Source: Streptomyces barkulensis (GTDB lineage Bacteria; Actinomycetota; Actinomycetes; Streptomycetales; Streptomycetaceae). From it: DNA of 64,000 nt. Positions within the stretch are counted from its first letter, which is position 1. Each line of letters opens with the position of its first letter. The notes below the pieces were generated by a model, which saw nothing but the letters and a program-made list of their open reading frames with translations, was not told the DNA's origin and searched no databases. The stretch is from contig NZ_PGSG01000009.1 of assembly GCF_002843305.1 (NCBI RefSeq), forward strand, positions 186,001 to 250,000, read 5' to 3'. Below are positions 39,268-48,557 of this stretch, piece after piece. Both the position numbers and the translations under genes were made by a program.

Positions 39268-40584
39268 TCACCAGCGCGGTACGGAAGGCGCCTTCCAGTC
39301 CGGATCGGCCCGGCGCATGGCGGCGGCGTCGTCCCGGTCGCGCATCGAGCCGTCGTCGGCCAGCCAGCGGCGGTGGAGGGCGTCGAGGCGGTCGCGGTCG
39401 AGGGCGACACCCAGGCCGGGCGCGTCGGGGACGGCGACGGCGCCCTCGCGGAAGGCGATGCGCTCGGTGAGCACGTCCTCGGTCTGCCAGGGGTAGTGGG
39501 TGTCGCAGGCGTGCTCCAGGCCGGGGACGGTGGCGGCGACATGGGTCATGGCGGCGAGGCTGACGCCCAGGTGGGTGTTGGAGTGCATGGACACCCCGAC
39601 GCCGAAGGCGCGGCAGACCGCGGCCAGTTGCTGGGTGCTGCGCAGCCCTCCCCAGTAGTGGTGGTCGCCGAGCAGCACCTGGACGGCGCCGGTGGTGAAC
39701 GCCCCGGCGATCTCCGGGAAGGTGGTCACGCACATGTTGGTGGCCAGCGGCAGCCCTTCGGCCCGCGCGGCGACCTCGGCCATCGCGGGCGTGCCGGTGA
39801 CCGGGTCCTCCAGGTACTCCAGTACGCCGCGCAGTTCTTCCGCGACCTTCAGCGAGGTCTCCACCGACCAGGCGCCGTTGGGGTCCAGGCGCAGGGGGCT
39901 GCCGGGGAAGGCCTCGGCGAGTGCCCGGACGGCGGCGGTCTCCTCCTCGGGCGGGAAGACCCCGCCCTTGAGCTTGAAGGAGCCGAAGCCGTGGCCGGCC
40001 GCGAAGCGGCGGGCCTGGGCGACGATCCCGGCCGGGTCGAGTGCGGCGCCCCAGTCGTCGCCGGCGGCGCCCCGCTCGTCGCTCCCGCACGCCGCGCCGC
40101 CGGGGTGCTCGGCCCAGCGGTAGAACAGGTAGGCGCTGTACTCGACCCGGTCGCGCACCTTCCCGCCGAGCAGGGCGTGCACGGGCATCCCCAGCGCCTT
40201 GCCCAGGGCGTCCAGACAGGCCACCTCGAAGCCGGAGACGGCGGACAGCCGCAGCTTGCCGGCCGTCTGGACGCCGCGCAGTCCGCCGACGTCCACCGAG
40301 CCGTCCGTGCGGTGGCCGTCCAGGGGGAGTTCGCCGGCGAGGGCGAGCAGCCCGTTCAGGTCGCTGACCGGATGTCCGGGCAGCCGCCGGGCGAGGGAGC
40401 GCGCCAGGTCCAGGTACTTGGTGTCGCCGTAGGTCTCCCCGACCCCGGTGACACCGCCGGCCGTGACCACCTCGACGATCAGTCGGGGGGTGTACGGCTG
40501 GTGGACGCCCTGGGTGTTGAGCAGGGGCGGGTCGGCGACGAGGATCGGGGTCAGGCGCACCTCGGCGACGGTCAGGTCCTTCAT
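39268..40584 (-). CDS. gudD: Glucarate dehydratase-like enolase-superfamily enzyme
   Basis: 438 residues from ATG 40584 (AGGAG six bases upstream). The hexarate signatures are present: NTQGVHQPYTPRLIVEV near the start, the base motif KLKGG (KxK), metal ligands in LDPNGAW, EDPVTG and TNMCVT, and a catalytic His in MHSNTHLG. It should dehydrate D-glucarate (and perhaps L-idarate) to 5-keto-4-deoxyglucarate. An insertion of about 20 residues after LFYRWAEH, rich in Gly, Ala and Asp, is not typical. Followed by the PfkB kinase. An inverted repeat GTTC-N8-GAAC upstream could be a regulator site. Confidence 0.85.
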   Translation of the reverse strand: MKDLTVAEVRLTPILVADPPLLNTQGVHQPYTPRLIVEVVTAGGVTGVGETYGDTKYLDLARSLARRLPGHPVSDLNGLLALAGELPLDGHRTDGSVDVGGLRGVQTAGKLRLSAVSGFEVACLDALGKALGMPVHALLGGKVRDRVEYSAYLFYRWAEHPGGAACGSDERGAAGDDWGAALDPAGIVAQARRFAAGHGFGSFKLKGGVFPPEEETAAVRALAEAFPGSPLRLDPNGAWSVETSLKVAEELRGVLEYLEDPVTGTPAMAEVAARAEGLPLATNMCVTTFPEIAGAFTTGAVQVLLGDHHYWGGLRSTQQLAAVCRAFGVGVSMHSNTHLGVSLAAMTHVAATVPGLEHACDTHYPWQTEDVLTERIAFREGAVAVPDAPGLGVALDRDRLDALHRRWLADDGSMRDRDDAAAMRRADPDWKAPSVPRW

Positions 40585-40819
40585 CGGCGACTCCTGTCGG
40601 GTCGGGGCCGACTGCGGCGGGCGCCCGGGTCGGGGCCGCCCCACCACCGGCCTGTTCTCCTATGTGAACCCTGTCCATGTGCGGAGACGGAGACTAGATA
40701 CGGCGGAGGGGGGCGTCAAGGGCGCCCGTACGTTTCCGGAAAGGGGTGCGCGGCGGCGCGGCCGGAAGCGGGCCGGGGCGGGTGCGGCTGCGGCTGCGGA
40801 AGGGGGGCGCGGGCGGCGG

Positions 40820-41725
40820 TCAGCGCCGCCGGGGCAACGGCACCCGCATCAGGTCCTCGGCCACGGTCAGCTCCCCGGCGAACCCCGCCTGCCGGGCCTG
40901 GGCGGCGAACCGGGCCGGGTCGTCGTAGCGCTGAGAGAAGTGCGTGAGCACCAGGTGCCGCACCCCCGCCCGCGCCGCGGCGGAGGCCGCCTGGCCCGCG
41001 GTGAGATGGCCGTACTCCTGCGCCAGGGCCTCCTCCTCGTCGAGGAAGGTGGCCTCGATGACCAGCATGTCGCAGCCCTCGGCGAGCGCGTGCACGCCCT
41101 CGCACAGCCGGGTGTCCATCACGAAGGCGAAGCGCTGCCCGGGGCGGGTCTCGCTCACCTCGTCGAGGGTGACCCCGCGCAGCTCGCCCTCGCGCTGGAT
41201 ACGGCCGACGTCCGGGCCCGAGATGCCGTGGGCGGCGAGCCGCTCGGGCAGCATCCGCCGCCCGTCGGGCTCGACCAGGCGGTAGCCGTAGGACTCCACC
41301 GGATGGGACAGACGCCGCGCCTGGAGCGTGTACGCGGCGGTGGTGGCCAGCGTGCCGTCGGCGCCGACCGGCTCCTCGCGCAGCTCGGCCGTCTCACGGT
41401 AGGCGGTGGCGTACCGCAGGCGGTCGAAGAAGCGCCGCCCGCTCGCCGGGTAGTGCGCCGTGACCGGGTGCGGCACCCGGTCGAGGTTGATGCGCTGGAT
41501 GACCCCGGCCAGCCCCAGGCTGTGGTCGCCGTGGAAGTGGGTGACGCACAGCCGGGTGAGGTCGTGGGCGGCCACGCCCGCGCGGAGCATCTGGCGCTGG
41601 GTGCCCTCGCCGGGATCGAACAGCAGCGCCTCGCCGTCCCAGCGCAGCACGTAGCCGTTGTGGTTGCGCCGGCGGGTGGGCACCTGGCTGGCGGTGCCCA
41701 GCACGACCAGTTCGCGTACGGACAA
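40820..41725 (-). CDS. rnz: Ribonuclease Z
   Basis: 301 residues from a TTG at 41725, 5 bp after the HIT gene stop; no stronger start is nearby and the family begins [17 protein letters not shown]. It trims tRNA 3' ends. The zinc site is intact: [10 protein letters not shown], then later FVMDTR and THFSQRY. The 235 bp beyond its upstream neighbour's control region contain no gene; rnz is the last gene of the hrcA-dnaJ-rsmE-HIT-rnz series. Confidence 0.92.
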   Translation of the reverse strand: MSVRELVVLGTASQVPTRRRNHNGYVLRWDGEALLFDPGEGTQRQMLRAGVAAHDLTRLCVTHFHGDHSLGLAGVIQRINLDRVPHPVTAHYPASGRRFFDRLRYATAYRETAELREEPVGADGTLATTAAYTLQARRLSHPVESYGYRLVEPDGRRMLPERLAAHGISGPDVGRIQREGELRGVTLDEVSETRPGQRFAFVMDTRLCEGVHALAEGCDMLVIEATFLDEEEALAQEYGHLTAGQAASAAARAGVRHLVLTHFSQRYDDPARFAAQARQAGFAGELTVAEDLMRVPLPRRR

Positions 41726-41730
41726 CGGGC

Positions 41731-42105
41731 TTACCCGGGAGGCCAGTTCAGGCCGCGTCCGCCCAGGACGTGGGCGTGCGCGTGCCAGACGGTCTGCCCG
41801 GCGCCCGCGCCGGTGTTGAACACGATCCGGTAGCCGACGGTGGCGCCCCCGGGCGGGGCGATGTCCTCCTGCGCGGCGACCTCGCCCGCCGCGCGCAGCA
41901 CGTCGGCGGCCAGTTGCGGGGCGGCGGCGGCCAGCGCGGCGGCGTCGGGGTGGTGCTCCTTGGGGATCACCAGCACATGGGTGGGCGCCTGCGGGTTGAT
42001 GTCCCGGAAGGCGAGCGTGGTGTCGGTCTCGTGGACGATCGTCGCCGGGACGTCCCCCGCGACGATCTTGCAGAACAGGCAGTCCGCCTGCGGTTCCTCC
42101 GCCAC
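41731..42105 (-). CDS. HIT-family nucleotide hydrolase
   Basis: 124 residues from GTG 42105 (GGAGG seven bases upstream). Histidine-triad motif HAHAHVLGG near the C-terminus with the catalytic His, and N-terminal [20 protein letters not shown]. Proteins of this group (HinT-like) hydrolyse adenosine phosphoramidates. Lies between rsmE and rnz on one strand. Confidence 0.92.
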   Translation of the reverse strand: MAEEPQADCLFCKIVAGDVPATIVHETDTTLAFRDINPQAPTHVLVIPKEHHPDAAALAAAAPQLAADVLRAAGEVAAQEDIAPPGGATVGYRIVFNTGAGAGQTVWHAHAHVLGGRGLNWPPG

Positions 42106-42182
42106 GGTGGCGCCTCCCGCTGTGAGGTGGGTCGATCGGTGGTCACGCAGCGCCGATCGTACCCCGGCCCCGGCGCCGGTGA

Positions 42183-42932
42183 TCAGGACCAGCGGCCGGT
42201 GCGTCCCAGCAGCAGCGCCGACGCCGCCGTGCCCGCCGTGGAGGTGCGCAGCACGCTCGGGCCCAGCCGGTACGGGCGCGCGCCCACCCGCTCGAACGCC
42301 TCCAGCTCCTCCGGGGCGACCCCGCCCTCCGGGCCGACGACGAGCACCAGCTCGCCCTCGGCCGGCAGCCCGGCGGTCGCCAGCGGGAGCGCCCCCTCCT
42401 CGTGGAGGACGGCCGCGAAGGCGGCGGACGACAGCAGCGGGAGCAGCTGCCGGGTGGTCGCCGGCTCGGCGACCACCGGGAAGCGCAGCCTGCGCGACTG
42501 CTTGCCGGCCTCGCGCGCGGTGGAACGCCACTTGCGCAGCGCCTTCTGCCCGCGCTCGCCCCGCCACTGCGTGACGCAGCGCGACGCGGACCAGGGGACG
42601 ATCGCGTCCACGCCCGTCTCCGTCATCGTCTCCACGGCGAGCTCGCCGCGGTCGCCCTTGGGCAGGGCCTGGACGACGGTGATCCGCGGGCGCGGCTCCG
42701 GTTCGGCGCGCACCTCGGTGACAGCGACCTCCAGCCGGTCCTTCCCCGCGACGGCCGCGACGGTGCCGAAGGCCCCGGTGCCCGCCCCGTCGGTGAGGAC
42801 GATCTCCTCGCCCGCGCGCAGCCGCCGTACCGCGACGGCGTGCCGGCCCTCGGGCCCCTCCAGCGCCAGCACGGCGCCGGGAGCGGCACCGGCCAGGGCG
42901 GCGGTCTCGGCCAGGAAGACGGGGGCGGTCAC
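42183..42932 (-). CDS. rsmE: 16S rRNA (uracil1498-N3)-methyltransferase
   Basis: 249 residues from GTG 42932. SPOUT-class methyltransferase that modifies U1498 in 16S rRNA. It has an N-terminal PUA-like part (GRHAVAVRRLRAGEEIVLTDG), then the trefoil-knot part with ALPKGDRGELAVETMTETGVDAIVPW, LVVGPEGGVAPEELEAFE and RLGPSVLRTSTAGTAA. The start is directly overlapped by the stop of a 20-codon frame (42991-42929), which could provide translational coupling; the gene has no ribosome site of its own. Confidence 0.93.
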   Translation of the reverse strand: MTAPVFLAETAALAGAAPGAVLALEGPEGRHAVAVRRLRAGEEIVLTDGAGTGAFGTVAAVAGKDRLEVAVTEVRAEPEPRPRITVVQALPKGDRGELAVETMTETGVDAIVPWSASRCVTQWRGERGQKALRKWRSTAREAGKQSRRLRFPVVAEPATTRQLLPLLSSAAFAAVLHEEGALPLATAGLPAEGELVLVVGPEGGVAPEELEAFERVGARPYRLGPSVLRTSTAGTAASALLLGRTGRWS

Positions 42933-42991
42933 ACCGGCCGCCCGGCGGGGTGTCCCGGCCTGGCGGCCGGGGTGATCAGCTCGGTGGGCAT
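42929..42991 (-). CDS. 20-codon ORF in front of rsmE
   Basis: ATG 42991 with AGGA eight bases upstream, ending TGA inside the rsmE start (GTGTGA). The peptide has no known family. In streptomycetes I recall a nitronate monooxygenase gene between dnaJ and rsmE; that gene is absent here, so this may be a relic or simply a coupling ORF. Confidence 0.35.
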   Translation of the reverse strand: MPTELITPAARPGHPAGRPV

Positions 42992-43036
42992 GACGGCATC
43001 CTGCCACGCCCGCCGGGAGCGACCCGCCCCAGCACC

Positions 43037-44164
43037 TCAGCGCCCGTTGAACGCGTCCTTCAACCGCGAGAACAACCCCTGCTGCCCCGGCTGGAACTGG
43101 CCCGTCGGCCGTTCCTCGCCCCGCAGCTTGGCCAGGCGGCGCAGCAGCTCCTCCTGCTCCGGGTCCAGCTTGTTCGGCGTCTGGACCTCCACATGGACGA
43201 TCAGGTCGCCGCGGCCGCCGCCGCGCAGATGCGTCACACCGCGCTGGTGGAGCGGGATCGACTGGCCGGACTGGGTGCCGGGCCGGATGTCGACCTCCTC
43301 CAGGCCGTCCAGCGTCTCCAGCGGGACCTTGGTGCCCAGTGCCGCCGCCGTCATGGGGATGGTGACCGTGCAGTGCAGGTCGTCGCCGCGCCGCTGGAAG
43401 ACCGGGTGCGGCACCTCGTGGATCTCGACGTACAGGTCGCCCGCCGGGCCGCCGCCCGGGCCGACCTCGCCCTCGCCGGCGAGCTGGATGCGGGTGCCGT
43501 TGTCGACGCCGGCCGGGATCTTCACCGTCAGGTTGCGCCGCGAGCGCACCCGGCCGTCGCCGGCGCACTCCGGGCACGGGGTGGGCACGACCGTGCCGAA
43601 GCCCTGGCACTGCGGGCAGGGGCGCGAGGTCATGACCTGGCCCAGGAAGGACCGGGTGACCTGCGAGACCTCTCCGCGGCCGCGGCACATGTCGCACGTC
43701 TGCGCGGAGGTGCCGGGGGCCGCCCCCTCGCCGCTGCACGTGGTGCAGACGACCGCCGTGTCCACCTGGATGTCCTTGGTGGTGCCGAAGGCCGCCTCGT
43801 CCAGCTCGATGTCGAGCCGGATCATGGCGTCCTGGCCGCGCCGGGTGCGCGACCTCGGCCCGCGCTGGGAGGCGGCGCCGAAGAAGGCGTCCATGATGTC
43901 GGAGAAGTTCCCGAAGCCCCCGCCGAAGCCGCCGCCTCGGCCCGCGCCGCCCGCGGGGTCGCCGCCGAGGTCGTACATCTGCTTCTTCTGCGGGTCGGAG
44001 AGCACCTCGTAGGCGGTGTTGATCTCCTTGAACCGCTCCTGCGTCTTCGGATCCGGGTTGACGTCGGGGTGCAGTTCGCGCGCGAGCCTGCGGAAGGCCT
44101 TCTTGATCTCGTCCTGCGAGGCATCGCGCTGTACGCCCAGGACCGCGTAGTAGTCGGTTGCCAC
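43037..44164 (-). CDS. dnaJ2: Chaperone DnaJ (DnaJ2)
   Basis: 375 residues. J domain with HPD (about residue 33), a glycine-rich stretch ([18 protein letters not shown]), four CxxCxGxG zinc repeats ([32 protein letters not shown]) and the C-terminal substrate-binding domain. It stimulates DnaK. It starts immediately after the hrcA stop and is under the CIRCE element with hrcA. Confidence 0.96.
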   Translation of the reverse strand: MATDYYAVLGVQRDASQDEIKKAFRRLARELHPDVNPDPKTQERFKEINTAYEVLSDPQKKQMYDLGGDPAGGAGRGGGFGGGFGNFSDIMDAFFGAASQRGPRSRTRRGQDAMIRLDIELDEAAFGTTKDIQVDTAVVCTTCSGEGAAPGTSAQTCDMCRGRGEVSQVTRSFLGQVMTSRPCPQCQGFGTVVPTPCPECAGDGRVRSRRNLTVKIPAGVDNGTRIQLAGEGEVGPGGGPAGDLYVEIHEVPHPVFQRRGDDLHCTVTIPMTAAALGTKVPLETLDGLEEVDIRPGTQSGQSIPLHQRGVTHLRGGGRGDLIVHVEVQTPNKLDPEQEELLRRLAKLRGEERPTGQFQPGQQGLFSRLKDAFNGR

Positions 44165-45181
44165 TTACGACTCCGCGAGGATCTGTCCGACGTAACGTGC
44201 CACTGCGCGTACCGCTCCCATCGTTCCGGGGTAGTCCATGCGGGTCGGCCCGACCACACCGAGCTTGGCGACCGCCTCGTCTCCCGAACCGTAACCGACC
44301 GAGACGACCGACGTGGACGTCAGCCCCTCGTGAACATTCTCATGACCGATTCGCACCGTCATGCCCGGATCCTTCGCCTCCCCCAGCAGCTTGAGCAGGA
44401 CGACCTGCTCCTCCAGAGCTTCCAGCACCGGCCGGATGGTCAGCGGGAAGTCGTGCACGAAGCGGGTGAGATTGGCGGTTCCGCCGATCATCAGCCGCTC
44501 CTCGGTCTCCTCCACCAGAGTCTCCAGCAAAGTGGCGAGCACCGTCGAGACCGTGCCGCGGTCCTCGGCGTCGAAGGACTCCGGCAGGTCCTGCACCAGC
44601 CTGGGCACCTCCGAGAAGCGCTCGCCGACCACCCGGCTGTTGAGCCGGGCGCGCAGATCGGCCAGGGACGACTCCGAGATGGGGGCCGGGCAGTCCACCA
44701 TGCGCTGCTCCACCCGCCCGGTGTCCGTGATCAGCACGAGCATCAGACGCGCGGGGGCCAGGAGCAGCAGCTCGACGTGGCGGACGGTCGAGCGGGTCAG
44801 CGAGGGGTACTGGACGACGGCGACCTGGCGGGTGAGCTGGGCCAGCAGCCGCACGGTGCGGCTGACGACGTCGTCGAGGTCGACGGCGTCCTCCAGGAAG
44901 TTCTGGATCGCCCGGCGCTCCGGCTTGGACAGCGGCTTGACGCCGGCCAGCCTGTCGACGAACAGGCGGTACCCCTTGTCGGTGGGGACGCGGCCCGCAC
45001 TGGTGTGCGGCTGGGCGATGTACCCCTCGTCCTCCAGGGCCGCCATGTCGTTGCGCACGGTGGCCGGGGAGACCTGGAGGTTGTGCCGCTCGGTCAGCGC
45101 CTTGGACCCCACCGGCTCCTGCGTGCCCACGTAGTCCTGGACGATGGCGCGCAGGACTTCGAGTCTGCGTTCGCTGAGCAT
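44165..45181 (-). CDS. hrcA: Heat-inducible transcription repressor HrcA
   Basis: 338 residues from ATG 45181 (GGAGGT nine bases upstream). N-terminal winged helix ([28 protein letters not shown]), then the GAF-like and inserted dimerising domain. It binds CIRCE and represses its own operon and groE genes until heat shock. The CIRCE box is 55-81 bp upstream of the start, so autoregulation is direct. Confidence 0.96.
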   Translation of the reverse strand: MLSERRLEVLRAIVQDYVGTQEPVGSKALTERHNLQVSPATVRNDMAALEDEGYIAQPHTSAGRVPTDKGYRLFVDRLAGVKPLSKPERRAIQNFLEDAVDLDDVVSRTVRLLAQLTRQVAVVQYPSLTRSTVRHVELLLLAPARLMLVLITDTGRVEQRMVDCPAPISESSLADLRARLNSRVVGERFSEVPRLVQDLPESFDAEDRGTVSTVLATLLETLVEETEERLMIGGTANLTRFVHDFPLTIRPVLEALEEQVVLLKLLGEAKDPGMTVRIGHENVHEGLTSTSVVSVGYGSGDEAVAKLGVVGPTRMDYPGTMGAVRAVARYVGQILAES

Positions 45182-45235
45182 CTGGGCGCACCTCCCGTCC
45201 GGCCGTCTCTTTCCGGTCCTCTTCCCTGGCGTTCT

Positions 45236-45262
45236 CTGGCACTCTCAGCCGGTGAGTGCCAG
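45236..45262. promoter_or_regulatory. CIRCE operator
   Basis: CTGGCACTC-N9-GAGTGCCAG, a perfect 9-9-9 inverted repeat, matching the CIRCE consensus (TTAGCACTC-N9-GAGTGCTAA) in the core GCACTC/GAGTGC. It lies in the hrcA leader. Confidence 0.95.
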
Positions 45263-45384
45263 TCATCCCGTGCCAGTGTACGGCCGGTGACCGTGGCCGG
45301 GGCAAGGGCGGGCGCCGACCGGGAAGGGCGATCCCCGCCACATCCCGGCGGGCACCGCCCGCGTGATGGCGCTAGCGTCGCGGT

Positions 45385-46098
45385 ATGGAGACGGATTGGG
45401 AAGAGCTGTCGCCTGGAGTCGTACGCCGCCGCATGCCCGGCTGGGACGAGACGGTCGGGGCCGTGGCGGGCGAGACGGGAGTGCTGGTGGTCGACACCGG
45501 CGCGACGCTGGGTGACGGCGCGCGCGTCCGGCGGTACCTGCACGAGCGCTTCGGGCTGCCGGTGACCCATGTGGCGCTGACCCATCCGCACTTCGACCAC
45601 GTCCTGGGCGCCTCGGCCTTCGCCGGGGTGGAGGTCTACGGGGCGGTGGGGATCGAGGATCTGCTGGTCCACTCGGGGGACGAGTTGCGCCAGGACGCCG
45701 TGCGGCACGGCGTGGACCCGCGGGAAGCGGCCGAGGCGGTCGACGTGCTCGTCCACCCGCACCACCGGGTGGCCGGCGAGCTGACCGTCCGGCTGGGCGG
45801 CCGGGAGGCGCTCCTGGCCAACGTCGGCCCGGCGCACACCGCCCACGACCTGGCCGTCGTGGTCCCCGGCGTCCTGGGCGGGCCGGACGTGGTCTTCTGC
45901 GGCGATCTGGTGGAGGAGTCCGGCGAGCCGCAGGCGGGCCCGGACTCCCACCCCGTCCACTGGCCTGCCGCGCTGGACCGGCTGCTCGCCCTGGGCGGCG
46001 AGGACGCGCGGTACGTGCCGGGCCACGGGGCGGTGGTGGACGCCGCCTTCGTCCGCGCCCAGCGCGACGCGCTGGCGGAGCGCTTCGGCCTCGGGTGA
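45385..46098 (+). CDS. MBL-fold metallo-hydrolase
   Basis: 237 residues. Metallo-beta-lactamase fold with ALTHPHFDHVLGASAF (HxHxDH), then PAHTAHDL, FCGDLVEE and PGHGAVV as the other metal-binding loops. No signal peptide. The general type includes thiolesterases and hydrolases of small metabolites; the substrate cannot be told. It diverges from hrcA and lies 87 bp before the DUF3097 gene. Confidence 0.85.
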   Translation: METDWEELSPGVVRRRMPGWDETVGAVAGETGVLVVDTGATLGDGARVRRYLHERFGLPVTHVALTHPHFDHVLGASAFAGVEVYGAVGIEDLLVHSGDELRQDAVRHGVDPREAAEAVDVLVHPHHRVAGELTVRLGGREALLANVGPAHTAHDLAVVVPGVLGGPDVVFCGDLVEESGEPQAGPDSHPVHWPAALDRLLALGGEDARYVPGHGAVVDAAFVRAQRDALAERFGLG

Positions 46099-46185
46099 CG
46101 GATGCCCCGGCGGGTTTCGCGGCAGGGCTCCGCCCCAGGTCTCACGGCAGGTTTCGCGGTGGCGATCCCGTAACACAATGACCGC

Positions 46186-47055
46186 ATGCGCAGCAGACAG
46201 TACGGCCCCGACCTGACCCCTCCGTGGAAGCGGACCTCGGGGAACCACAGGCCCGCGCCCGAGGTGCCCGCCGAGCCGGATCTGGTGGTGGAGGAGGTCA
46301 CGACCGGTTTCTGCGGGGCCGTGGTGCGCTGCGAGAGGACGGCGCAGGGGTTCACCGTCACGCTGGAGGACCGCTTCGGCAAGCACCGGGTCTTCCCGAT
46401 GGAGCCGCGCGGTTTCCTGCTGGAAGGGAAGACCGTCACCCTCGTCCGGCCGCGGGCGGCGGCACCGCCCGCCCCCAAGGCGCCCCGGCGCACGGCCTCG
46501 GGGTCGGTGGCGGTGCCGGGCGCCCGCGCACGGGTGGCGCGGGCGGGGCGCATCTACGTCGAGGGGCGCCACGACGCGGAGCTGGTGGAGAAGGTCTGGG
46601 GCGACGACCTGCGGATCGAGGGCGTGGTCGTGGAGTACCTGGAGGGCGTGGACGACCTCCCGGCGGTCGTGGAGGCCTTCGGCCCCACCCCCGAGGCCCG
46701 GCTGGGCGTGCTGGTGGACCATCTGGTGCCCGGCTCCAAGGAGTCCCGGATCGCCGCCGGGGTCACCGGTGAGAACGTGCTGGTCGTCGGTCATCCGTAC
46801 ATCGACGTCTGGGAGGCGGTGAAGCCGTCCGCCCTGGGCATCGGCGCCTGGCCCCGGGTGCCGCGCGGTCAGGACTGGAAGACGGGGGTGTGCCGGGCGC
46901 TGGGCTGGCAGGAGAACACCGGCGCGGCGTGGAAGCGGATCCTGGGCAGCGTGCGCGACTACAGGGATCTGGAGCCGGGGCTCCTCGGCCCGGTCGAGCG
47001 GCTGATCGACCATGTCACGGTGGGCGGGCCGGCGGGCGGGCCGGACGGCCGGTGA
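46186..47055 (+). CDS. DUF3097 family protein
   Basis: 289 residues. An actinobacterial family of unknown function. The N-terminal 90 residues are a beta-rich part (VVEEVTTGFCGAVVRCERTAQGFTVTLEDRFGKHRVFPM). The C-terminal 180 residues start RIYVEGRHDAELVEKVWGDDLRIEGVVVEYLEG and continue VLVDHLVPGSKESRI. The acidic Glu and DxL-type residues there recall a Toprim fold, as in primases and topoisomerases. That link is my inference. It lies upstream of hemW and may be co-transcribed. Confidence 0.82.
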   Translation: MRSRQYGPDLTPPWKRTSGNHRPAPEVPAEPDLVVEEVTTGFCGAVVRCERTAQGFTVTLEDRFGKHRVFPMEPRGFLLEGKTVTLVRPRAAAPPAPKAPRRTASGSVAVPGARARVARAGRIYVEGRHDAELVEKVWGDDLRIEGVVVEYLEGVDDLPAVVEAFGPTPEARLGVLVDHLVPGSKESRIAAGVTGENVLVVGHPYIDVWEAVKPSALGIGAWPRVPRGQDWKTGVCRALGWQENTGAAWKRILGSVRDYRDLEPGLLGPVERLIDHVTVGGPAGGPDGR

Positions 47056-47119
47056 GCCCCGGGGGCCGGTGAGCGCTCCGCCCGTCCGGGGCGGGTGCGG
47101 GTGCGGGACAATGGACCCC

Positions 47120-48352
47120 ATGCCTTCCGCACTGCCCGACGGCGAGCCCGTCCCCGCCGACGGATCCCTGCCCGCGCACGCCCTGGCGGGCGCGGCGCGG
47201 CGCCCCCTCGGCTTCTACCTGCACGTGCCGTACTGCGCGACGCGCTGCGGCTACTGCGACTTCAACACCTACACCGCGAGCGAGCTGCGCGGCTCCGGCG
47301 GCGCGCTCGCCTCCCGGGAGAACTACTCGGAGACGCTGGCCGAGGAGGTACGGCTGGCCCGCAAGGTGCTCGGCGACGATCCCCGGCCCGTGGAGACGGT
47401 CTTCGTCGGCGGCGGCACCCCCACCCTGCTGCCCGCCGCCGACCTGGGGCGGATGCTGGCCGTGGTCCGCGAGGAGTTCGGACTGGCGGAGGGCGCCGAG
47501 GTCACCACGGAGGCCAATCCGGAGTCCGTCGATCCGGCGTACCTGGCCGGACTGCGCGAGGCGGGCTTCAACCGGATCTCCTTCGGCATGCAGAGCGCCC
47601 GGCGCCATGTGCTGGCCGTGCTGGACCGCGCCCACACCCCCGGCCGTCCCGAGGCGTGCGTGGCCGAGGCCCGCGCGGCGGGCTTCGAGCACGTCAACCT
47701 GGACCTGATCTACGGCACCCCGGGCGAGGGCGACGACGACTGGCGGGCCTCGCTGGAGGCCGCCCTCGGCGCCGGGCCCGACCATGTCTCGGCGTACGCG
47801 CTGATCGTGGAGGACGGCACGCGGCTGGCCTCCCGCATCCGGCGCGGCGAGGTGCCGATGACGGACGACGACGTGCACGCCGACCGCTACCTGATCGCCG
47901 AGGAGATGCTGTCGGCGGCCGGTCTCCACTGGTACGAGGTGTCGAACTGGGCGGTGTCGGAGGCCGCCCGCTGCCGTCACAACGAGCTGTACTGGACGGG
48001 CGCCGACTGGTGGGGCGCCGGTCCGGGGGCGCACAGCCACGTCGGCGGGGTGCGCTGGTGGAACGCCAAGCACCCCGGCGCGTACGCCCAGGCACTCGCC
48101 GAGGGCCGTTCACCGGGCGTGGGCCGCGAGGTGCTGGACGACGAGGACCGGCGGGTGGAGCGGATCCTGCTGGAGCTGCGGCTGGTGGACGGCGTACCGC
48201 TGGACGTCCTGGCCCCGGCCGGGGCGCGCGCCGCCGTGCGGGCGCTGGCGGACGGGCTGCTGCGCCCGGAGGCGTACGAGCGCGGGCGCGCGGCGCTGAC
48301 CCTGCGCGGCCGGCTGCTGGCCGACGCGGTGGTCCGCGACCTGGTGGACTAG
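47120..48352 (+). CDS. hemW: HemW-type radical SAM protein (heme chaperone)
   Basis: 410 residues from ATG 47120; ATG 47111 is also in frame. It resembles oxygen-independent coproporphyrinogen oxidase but, like HemW, has CX3CX2C (HVPYCATRCGYCDFN). Further motifs: VETVFVGGGTPTLLPAADL and FGMQSARRHVLAVLDRAHTP. HemW binds heme and delivers it to enzymes; true HemN has a fourth Cys after the motif, which is Phe here (CDFN). The frame is intact to the TAG at 48350. The region after it (48353-48557) is noncoding. Confidence 0.9.
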   Translation: MPSALPDGEPVPADGSLPAHALAGAARRPLGFYLHVPYCATRCGYCDFNTYTASELRGSGGALASRENYSETLAEEVRLARKVLGDDPRPVETVFVGGGTPTLLPAADLGRMLAVVREEFGLAEGAEVTTEANPESVDPAYLAGLREAGFNRISFGMQSARRHVLAVLDRAHTPGRPEACVAEARAAGFEHVNLDLIYGTPGEGDDDWRASLEAALGAGPDHVSAYALIVEDGTRLASRIRRGEVPMTDDDVHADRYLIAEEMLSAAGLHWYEVSNWAVSEAARCRHNELYWTGADWWGAGPGAHSHVGGVRWWNAKHPGAYAQALAEGRSPGVGREVLDDEDRRVERILLELRLVDGVPLDVLAPAGARAAVRALADGLLRPEAYERGRAALTLRGRLLADAVVRDLVD

Positions 48353-48557
48353 TGTCCTGCGCCGGTAGTTCGTCGTTAGATCTTGCATGGGTTCTTCTGC
48401 CGGGGTGCCGGTGCCGCGTCAGCCGATGTCTGCCCGGTAGCGAGGCTCCCCCGGCCGGAGGCGGGGGTGTGCGTGCCAGTGCGGCGAGCGGAGTGAACCC
48501 TGGCTGACGCGGCGCTGGGCACTGGCCGGCGGACCGTATGGCCGTGACGGCGTCGAG
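48353..48557. other. Noncoding junction with a long-range inverted repeat
   Basis: 205 bp between the hemW and tetR genes, which converge. A 12-bp inverted repeat, GCCGCGTCAGCC at 48413-48424 and its complement at 48502-48513, encloses about 77 bp and resembles the ends of a small MITE. No terminator of the usual compact form is evident. Confidence 0.45.
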
